DNA from: Favolaschia claudopus
Lineage: Eukaryota > Basidiomycota > Agaricomycetes > Agaricales > Mycenaceae
Assembly: GCA_037176885.1 (NCBI GenBank)
Contig: JAWWNJ010000066.1
Location: 434,001-498,000, forward strand
DNA length: 64,000 nt
Direction of reading: 5' to 3'
The notes beneath the pieces were generated by a model that saw only the letters and a program-made list of their open reading frames with translations, made no database searches and had not been told where the DNA came from. This document shows, one piece after another, positions 56,694-64,000 of the stretch; position 1 is the first letter of the stretch; each line of letters starts with the position of its first letter. A program made the translations under genes and the position numbers.

Positions 56694-58323
56694 GGTTTCA
56701 GAGAAAAGAAAGTATGTACAGGGAGAAAGGGAAGAAAAACGAAGAGAGGAAAGTAAAGGAGACTCGGGCTGTCAAAACGCGTCCAAATGCCCCGAGAAAT
56801 CCGAGTTTGCCCATGTTATTATGACGCGAACTACCCTTCCTCTTTAGGTATTCAATTTCCCTTATTGGGCAAAACTAATTAACACGTCTGTATTCATGTA
56901 CATGAGCTGTCGAGAACGGCGTCAGTCAGGCATGAAATAGCGAGGTATCTGAGACTCACTGATTCGTGGATGGTGAATTCGTCGTCTATCACGACCAACG
57001 GTGGGCAGGCGACTACGAATAAGACACTACAGACAGTACGCGAAAGCTGAAGGAAAGAAATGAGCGGCAATTAGAAGATCACGAAATAATTCGTGCCTGT
57101 GGATTTCAGTCCAATCGTCATAAACTAGATCTGCTGCCCTTCACATCGAGATCTTGGAGCTGGCGGCACATGAGATGTGAAGAAGAAGCACATCCGGACG
57201 GAAGTTGGTATCTTAAAATGGTAAGAGTAACTGAGATCGTCACTGTGAATGCGCGAAAGGAGCCGAACAGAATTGTGATTGAATTTGAGGCCGCTCGCAG
57301 AAAAGGGCACGGAGACCGCATCAGGCCTATGCCGAATCTACAAATCCTGAGCGTTGAATAAATGCTGCATAATAAAAGAATTCAGCTTGCGGCAATGAAG
57401 AGTGGAAGAATGAGACTTGCCGTGATATCAAAGCACCGTGCATAGAAGATATTCTCTATCCAATGACTTGACAGCGGGTTGACAGACAAAGAAGACCCGG
57501 ATAACTTCATATTGGAAGCCAAAACCGTCAAGAAGAGCTCTCCTTTCGGAGGCTTTGGCCGTCCGAGACGCGTCCGTCTACGCGATGTGATTTACTGTTT
57601 ATTCAGGACTTGCGATTTCAGCATTTGACAACACAACAAGATGTTTTGGAGGGCAAGTGCTACTCTAGAGACAAGAGGGCCAAGGAAGACTAAGATTGAA
57701 AGCAGCAAAGACATGAAGACGCCTGAACAGACAGCCCTCATACTTGTGAGCCTGGAATACCTCCACCTTCACCAGCACCACCAACTACACCGGCTTCGTC
57801 TACACCTCCATCGTACGTCCAATTGAGCAACGGCGTCGGAATGTCGGTGTCAACGCCGCGAATGTGGCAGATGAGTTGGCGACTCTGGTATGGCTCTTGC
57901 GAGTATGACACAGTCGAAAAATGCGACTACGGGGTTTACATGCATCTGCACGACGTCTGGCCCCAAGCGCCCACGGGATGTCTCGAAAACGGGTAATTTG
58001 GGTAGTCGTCCGTCGGCGAGTAGGCGAGGGCGAGGCGAAATAAAGAGGTTCTTGAATGAGGTCCGCAACTCTGTGCGCACGATTTTCAGCGAGTACAAAG
58101 ACGGAATCAGCAAGAGAGCACACCTGAATCATCCGGAGAAGGGCCGCGATAACTGGGCATGAACAATGTAGGGTGATTTTGGAACAATTGTAGGGAATTT
58201 GGGAGACGCTGAACTGCAGCACTGAAAGTTGTGAGTTGAAATAAGGCAGCAAACAATTAGCGAAACTAACCTTCCGAGGAGAATTCTCGTTGGGGAGATG
58301 GAGTTCGGTACGATATAATTCTA

Positions 58324-58379
58324 GCGTAGTAGGCAGAGGCGACACCGGAGACTCCCCCATGATGAACATGGCTGGAGTC
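58324..58379. repeat. 56-bp direct repeat, copy 1
   Basis: GCGTAGTAGGCAGAGGCGAC and following bases are repeated without visible change at 58524-58579, 200 bp downstream. On the minus strand it could encode GESPVSPLP, which explains two similar short frames there. Confidence 0.8.
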
Positions 58380-58523
58380 CCTTAAGATATAATCATTCTC
58401 GGAAAAGACAATGGTCGAGAAGAGCGCGAGGCGGCGAGGAGTGCCTGAATCGCCGATTCAATCCGCGAGATACTCCACAACAGACATGGCGGAGCGGGGA
58501 GTCGTTGGGGGGTTCTTGACGGC

Positions 58524-58579
58524 AGCGTAGTAGGCAGAGGCGACACCGGAGACTCCCCCATGATGAACATGGCTGGAGT
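58524..58579. repeat. 56-bp direct repeat, copy 2
   Basis: Second copy of the repeat at 58324; identical over the 56 bases as far as I can compare by eye. Flanking sequence differs. Confidence 0.8.
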
Positions 58580-58680
58580 CTCTTCGGTCGCGGACGACGG
58601 ACAAGGCAGCGGCTGAGTTGAAGGCTGCAGACAAGAATTGTGACTGTGACTGTGACACCTGGCTGCTCCCCCCCAAGTCC

Positions 58681-59010
58681 ACTCCCGCCTTGACGTCGTG
58701 CCCACTACCGGCTCACCACCACATTCTCAGCTGACGGGTGTTCATCACCCTGCAGCGTATCAACACATCCTCTCGAGCCCAACCTGTCTTCCTTCCCCAG
58801 TCGGAGACGGCAACAGCGTTCAAGACTCCCGCCTTGACGTCGTGCCCCCTACCGGTTCACCACCACATTCTCAGCTGACGGGTGTTCATCACCCTGCAGC
58901 GTCTCGACACATCCTTTCGAGCCCAACCTGTCTTTATTCCCCAGTCGGAGACGGCAACAGCGTTCAAGACCGACCGCTGACGGATGCTCGTCATCCTGCA
59001 GCTTCCAATC
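58681..59010. repeat. 144-bp tandem repeat, two full units and a partial third
   Basis: Unit 1 58681-58824, unit 2 58825-58968; both begin ACTCCCGCCTTGACGTCGTG and end CGGCAACAGCGTTCAAG, with few substitutions. A shorter degenerate third unit (GCTGACGGATGCTCGTCATCC) follows. 144 bp equals 48 codons; the plus-strand frame without stops across the units is the same frame as the downstream 951-aa gene. Confidence 0.85.
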
Positions 59011-59036
59011 CTCATCCCTCTCGCCTTGATTCCAGT

Positions 59037-62000
59037 ATGAACGAACGAATCCCCCGCAAAAATCAGCCTTTAACCTTGGCTAGCGACAACTGCCCCAATC
59101 AGTCCGTAAGTTTGGCTACCGTCGATTTATCCTCCAAATGAGTAACCTACATTTCTAGCTACCAGGCAGTGGGTCGGCGAGCAAGCTCACTCTCTGTTCA
59201 TCTCTGCCGGTGTGTCCTCTGACTCTCTTATTGTCCGTCATACCTAATGTTCTACAGGTCGATGGCTCTGTCAATGGCTCAGTACGCTGCAACAACGAGA
59301 TCTACATGGTTTATGCCGGAGACGCGGAATTCGTTCGCAGTGTGCTCGTATACGGCAGAGAGCCCCCTCCCGTTCGCGTCGAAACAGTATCTACAGACTT
59401 TCGGTCGCAATTTGTTGACCCAAGCGCTGCGTATACAATGTTCATCCCGCGCTATAACATCTTTCAAGGCCCTCTTCTTGGCCGACTGGGCTACGAGTAC
59501 CACACTGTGCCAGTAATTTCCTATGGTGAAGGCGAAGGGTGGGGATTGCATTTAGATACCATTGATGAATGGCGTACCCTCGAGCTCAACATGTGTGCCG
59601 TCGCTGGAGCCATGAACAGGCGATGTCGCTCGGAGCGTCCCCGGATCATCCCATATCCCGCGCCATATCGTTTCGGATTCGAAAAAAAGCGTTACACTGA
59701 AGCCACGGCACGCCGCGTAGCTATGAAGTCCATTGAAGGATTTCTTCCTCTCATTGGGCAGCTCAGCCTATTTTTCTTTCTTTTTGCCCGCTCCGAAGAT
59801 TTGAGCGGGTCAAACTGGCGTTCGGATGTAATTTCCGAAGCTAAAGTCCACCCAGCCTGGTTTGACGAATTGGACCGTGCGGTAACTGATTGGACAATTC
59901 CGCGCGTGGGGGGCGTAGTGGATTTGCGTGCTCCGAAAACCCCACATTCTGAACATACTCCACGCACACAATTGGATTTTTTGCTCGGCTCAATCATAAC
60001 TTCCGAAATCCCGCTACCTTTGTACATCAGATTCGGCGAGATCAACGTTGATCCTCGCGAGTCTCGCCCTCACAATCCTCTTCCCTTGACCCTCGAAGCA
60101 TTGCCTTTCTTTCCCGATAACGAAGAAATTCAATATCTTAAGCAGATCCCGGGTGTGATTGCATTTAGTGAATGGGAAGTGACGAACGATCTGTGTGTCA
60201 ATTATCCCGGCGATGATAAAGTCAAAACGCTTCGGAGTCGTAGGGAAATTGCGCCATTCGTTATGGGCTCCTCTATAAAGCATACGTTCGAGCCTTCCCG
60301 CGCGCCTTCCCGCCCACCTACGTTCGAACCTGTGCCTCCACCTGTAGTTGACACTACAGTATCCGCTGCCTCCTCGTCTACCTGGTTCGCAGTGGAAAAA
60401 TATAGCGGCCAGCATGCGGGAGAGGACATGTCCGCATTTTTTGCTCGTCGCCAAGCTGCAAATGCAGCGCGTCTGAAGACGGAGAACGCAAAGCAAAAAG
60501 CTTCGCGCCTTCAAAAAGAGGCTCATGCTGCCAAGGGGGATGTGCCGGGCAACAAGGGGGCCAAGGTTTTCGTATGGGAGCTTGTCGATGGGCATCGTAT
60601 TCGTCAGGCGGCCGGTCGACGAAACTATGCCGACTACTGGGAGGAATATTCCCCTTCACAACGCATATACGACTCTTTCAGGGATGAATGGGATCTATGC
60701 GAAACGTTCGGTGAATCTCCGAAGCTTGAGTCAGGCTACGACGATGATGACGACGAGGAGGACGGCTTGCCTCCATTGCTGCCTGATATCGGCGGGGAGG
60801 ATTTCGTTCGAGTAGGAACTCATACATCCGAAGCGGATCTGGCACGCATCCACGGCACCGCACAACCTCCCAATGAAAGTTGTGCAACTCCCGGCTCATC
60901 GTCTTCCTCCGGGTACGAAGTTTTGCCCGCTGAAACGCAGGCGTCCCTTCGTTTTGGATATGCCACTGGCGTCGCAATGCCTAGCTTTTCCGGTGTCCAA
61001 CTTCCCAGCACTTCCACTGTTGCAAAAGCATTGGGCAATAAAGACATCACACTGCCTCAAACCTCGACACTTGAGAGGCTCAAACTATTTTTTGCTCAAT
61101 GCAAGGATGCTTCCTCCCTTAAAATGATAACCGCCGACTTGATAGAGCCGAGTGAAACGGGACTGCTTTGCTCAGCAATGGAGGTTACGGCGTTCAGCCA
61201 CCAAGGCTCGCCACACTACTGCATTCGAGAAAGCGACCAGGCTGGATCCCGCTGTATAGTTGTGTCCAGTGCTATCACAATTCTCGAGATCATTCGCAAT
61301 CGGTGGGACTCTGATTTGGAAAGCCTAAGCCACCAGCTTCTCTCACGAGGTATAGCATTCAAATTCTGCATCCTCAATCCGTCTCTTCCGCCATGTCCCG
61401 TCAAGCGTCCGGCGCCGCATTACGATTACCGATCCAAAGGCTACAAGCCTGATCAGCACGACTACGCTGCGTACATCAACGCACGCGATCGTTTCTTAGC
61501 ATCAAGTCGAGGGCCCCTTGCACTTCGATATGGGGGTGTCATCGCCCGTATTGCCCGATCCGTGCTGTCACTAGAGGATGGGGCCTTCCATCCAACAGAT
61601 GAGGCAGTTGACTGTGGTGTCTGCTATCACGATGGCCGCCGTGGAGAAACCTACTGGGACGGAGAGCTGACCCCTGATGAGATAGATCTAACATGTGGGG
61701 TGTATCATATTGCGACTGGTAAGCATTACTTACTTTCATCTGTCAGTTGATCTAAATTATCTATAGGGCAACGGGATACCAACGCCCCACGAAATCGTCA
61801 AACCACCACAATCTCCTGGTGGCCGCGACCAGTCAATTTTATCAAATCCGGCATCAACGTCGGGTGGTGGAGCCCCGCATGCGAAAACTTCTACCAGAGA
61901 CGTCTGGCGCAGATTGCGAAGGGTGACGCGAGTCTGCCCAGTCAAATTGATTGGAAGAACAACATGAGATTTGATAACAAAGTCCCGCTCTATATGGACG

Positions 62001-62050
62001 GTTTCGAGAGGTGTGCTAAAATGATGCTGAAGGAGAGCGGTCTCGACTAA
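59037..62050 (+). CDS. Large orphan agaricomycete-type protein (951 aa)
   Basis: Exons 59037-59105, 59170-59211, 59258-61718 and 61767-62050 give 951 aa. N-terminal part: WVGEQAHSLFISAGVDGSVN, VYAGDAEFVRSVLVYGREPP. Middle: FEPSRAPSRPPTFEPVPPP, a basic helix rich in Lys/Arg/Ala, and an acidic run DDDDDEEDGLPPLLPD. The C-terminal third (YINARDRFLASSRGPLALRY, LTCGVYHIATGQRD, TTTISWWPRPVNFIKSGINV, WWSPACENFYQRRLAQIAKG) matches a pattern I recall from expanded uncharacterised families in mushroom genomes. No enzymatic motif identified. The frame is open upstream through the 144-bp repeats, so a longer N terminus is possible. Function unknown. Confidence 0.75.
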
Positions 62051-62770
62051 ATCACATTGTCTGACGTTGCTTATTTTCCTTCTTTGATTCATCAAAGCGT
62101 AGAATCGTAGAATCTTGTAAACTCCCTGTTTTGTGCTCGTCTCGCTACAAACCGCTACCAATGTATGTATAGTGTTGTTACTAGATTACATGTATAGTAG
62201 CTTTGTATAGATCAATTCTCCTTGTGTTCTTCATCTAAACTTTGTCAGGCAAAATTGTAGTGAACACAAATTAAGCTGAGGCCCTTCTACATTTGAATCT
62301 ACGTTCTCAACGCCACCAAAGGCAGCCCCTTATTCTTCCCAGGAATCCCCTGGGCAATCCGGTTTGGCGCTCTTCGAGGTAGCTCATCAACGGTAATGCA
62401 TTGAACTCGTCATCTCGCTCGTTCAAATCTACTCTACCTATGCATCCCTTCCTCATAAGTATCAAAATGTGTTAATCTGTCTCCACACCCAGTTTTGGCT
62501 TTTCAAAAATAGTCTGTGTGTTGTGCATTCAAAATCGACGACTGACTGTGTGACTGAGTCACACAATGTGACCATCATCAATATCGTCCCAATTGGGAAT
62601 CAGAGCACAATTCGGCGCACCTCTGTTGACTTTGACCTGGTTTGTGTATGTTCGGTGCTTGTGTAAGTTTAGGACGCTACTGAAAACGTATACTGAGAGT
62701 TCTGGAGTGAAAACACACAGTTACCGCGTTTCTTCGCCGTTTTGGCTCGTCTTTGCTTCTTTTTGCTTTT
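62051..62770. other. Flank of the second duplication copy
   Basis: About 720 bp, AT-richer, without genes. It contains GTGTGACTGAGTCACAC (palindrome, 62548-62564) and CATCATCAATATCGTCCC at 62573-62590, both with counterparts before the first copy. Confidence 0.5.
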
Positions 62771-64000
62771 TAAGACTTCCCCCGCACTCGGAATGGGTTG
62801 CATTAAAGCCATAAGGCAAAGTTTTACCGACGGTATCTGTCGGTGATTTTGTGTCACCCGAAAAGTGCTGCCACATTGCAGCTCGGAGCTAGTAGTTTAA
62901 CAACGACGATACAAGTTTTATGATACACGCAGTCCTTCTAATACAAAGTTGTTCTGATACAGTAGAATACAGTATTAATTTTCATTTGAGGGACCTGCCA
63001 CATTCCCTCCCACCTTCGGTTGCCCAACTTTCCGCTTCTTGACTGTCTTCACCTTCACCTCCTCTACCTCTTTGCCCTTGCCCTTACCATCCCCTGCCTT
63101 CGCCTTCTTCTCTTTTCTCTTCTTCACCGTCGGCTCCTTTCCTTCGTCCTCCATCTCTGCATTCTCTTTCTTCCCCTTCTTCTTCGCCTTTTCTCCCCCC
63201 CCCTCCTTCGCCTTACTCCTCGAGATGCGCACGAGGTTCGGGAGCCGCTCGATAGCCCAAACTACGCGAGCATGCGTCGGAGGGAGCTCAAGCAAACAAC
63301 CCACCGGCTCGATCTCCTGGTCAGGGCAGGACCGAGGGCCATTGGCCTTTTGGTCAGGGTTCTTGGGTCTTGCTGCAGCGACCTCGGGTTTCTTGTACTC
63401 ATCAACAGTATAGGCACAGTCGTGCAGGAAGTATTGGGGCCGCTCGAGCCTTGACCGGATGCTCGTCGTCACAGCGAACCCACCACGCCGACATTTAAAG
63501 ATGTAAAGAGGCTCTGACGCATTTCAGCTTTTGGAGCGATGCAACATAAAAGAAAAAACGCACTGTCGTGAGACTTGCCCAAGAATCTATCTGCTGCCCA
63601 CGTCGTCAACGTATCATTTGAATTCCGCCAGAAGTCCAACTGTTCGGCGGTGTGCGGTTCCAGTTTGGGGACACATTGGTCACGTAGAAGAACATCCACC
63701 GCCAATGTCACCCAAAGATAACTGTTGTCAACGAGAGCGACAGGCAGATAGACCATTGTCTCGACGCCCTTGTATTGTAATCTGGCGTGGTCAAGAGGGA
63801 GAGCAGACTTGAGTTGTATGACGTTCGCCTCATCCGCAAAGACCTCATCCACCGTCCTCGCCACCACACCATCAGGCACAAAGCCAGGCGATTGACCCAG
63901 GATTGTGAGTAGCTGTCGGTTGTGAAGAACATCGTGAATGAACACGAGGCGCCGTTGGTTGGGGGAGCTCTCCAGAGTTATCTTGACACCTTCCGACCCA
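62771..64000. repeat. Segmental duplication, right copy (runs off the window)
   Basis: Near-identical to 51860-53089 with no net length difference. The copy continues past the window edge. Confidence 0.95.
62975..64000 (-). CDS. Second copy of the 1374-aa orphan gene, C-terminal part
   Basis: Exons 62975-63513 and 63564-64000 (partial), with the same 50-nt intron between them as in the first copy. The encoded segment ends with the same Lys/Glu tail and starts, at the window edge, inside the cysteine-containing region. Differences from copy 1 include KAKEGGG for KAKEEGG and PSNEN for PSNAN near the C terminus. No frame-disrupting change is visible, so this copy may be intact. Confidence 0.8.

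Larger units (their letters stand above)
56694..58680. other. Gene-poor region
   Basis: About 2 kb without a gene I can support. Frames at 57800-58369 and 58382-58705 (minus) are mainly driven by a 56-bp repeat. A Pro/Thr-like fragment near 57750-57830 and a frame at 57170-57361 (plus) show no family match. It may be decayed sequence between two orphan genes. Confidence 0.4.

Noticed and set aside
57800..58369. Minus-strand 189-aa reading frame
   Set aside because: No family match, unusual composition, and its start comes from the 56-bp direct repeat.
1..64000. CRISPR arrays, rRNA, tRNA genes, integrated virus
   Set aside because: No regular short repeats with spacers, no rRNA segments, no convincing tRNA fold or A/B boxes, and no viral replication proteins were seen on either strand.

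Overview
The window looks like a filamentous fungal genome, most likely a mushroom-forming basidiomycete (Agaricomycetes). Genes are dense and split by many short introns (mostly about 45-60 nt), often with CTRAY-type branch points and TAG/CAG acceptors. House-keeping proteins are fungal-type, and two large orphan proteins resemble families I associate with agaricomycetes. No bacterial features, tRNA, rRNA or CRISPR arrays were seen. Exon joins below were deduced by hand from splice sites, reading frame and family similarity; for nearly all recognised genes the joined length is an exact multiple of three.

Layout. 1-49.6 kb is a conserved core: an N-terminal fragment of an unknown gene, a foldback element, makorin, SF3B1, a METTL7-like methyltransferase, RPL33, a hypothetical gene, PHF5A/RDS3, ARPC2, CSE1, ATP3, ARG7, TIM50, an HPT1-type phosphoribosyltransferase, RPC53, a two-intron snoRNA-like host transcript, TAF10, SGF73, mitoferrin, a glycosyltransferase, a CTK2-like cyclin, a transmembrane PDI, a twin-CX9C protein, MRD1 (with a triplicated snoRNA-like intron), WBP1, the phosphate carrier MIR1, a conserved fungal hypothetical, an MDR reductase and a secreted haem peroxidase. 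49.6-64 kb is plastic: two truncated pseudogenes (heparinase-like and guanine deaminase), then an approximately 10.9-kb unit with a 1374-aa orphan gene and a 951-aa orphan gene; the start of that unit recurs nearly unchanged at the right edge.

Themes. RNA processing is prominent (SF3B1 and its partner PHF5A, MRD1, intronic small-RNA candidates, CTK2), as are transcription (RPC53, TAF10, SGF73) and mitochondria (ATP3, TIM50, mitoferrin, MIR1, ARG7, a CX9C protein). Several neighbours are head-to-head with under 100 bp between start codons. At least four and probably five introns start with GC instead of GT. The most unusual signals are the MRD1 intron made of three tandem complete introns, each with a box-D-ended small-RNA-like core and joined at CAG|GTGA points, and a second locus with two 95-nt small-RNA-like copies in neighbouring introns that show a compensatory base change.
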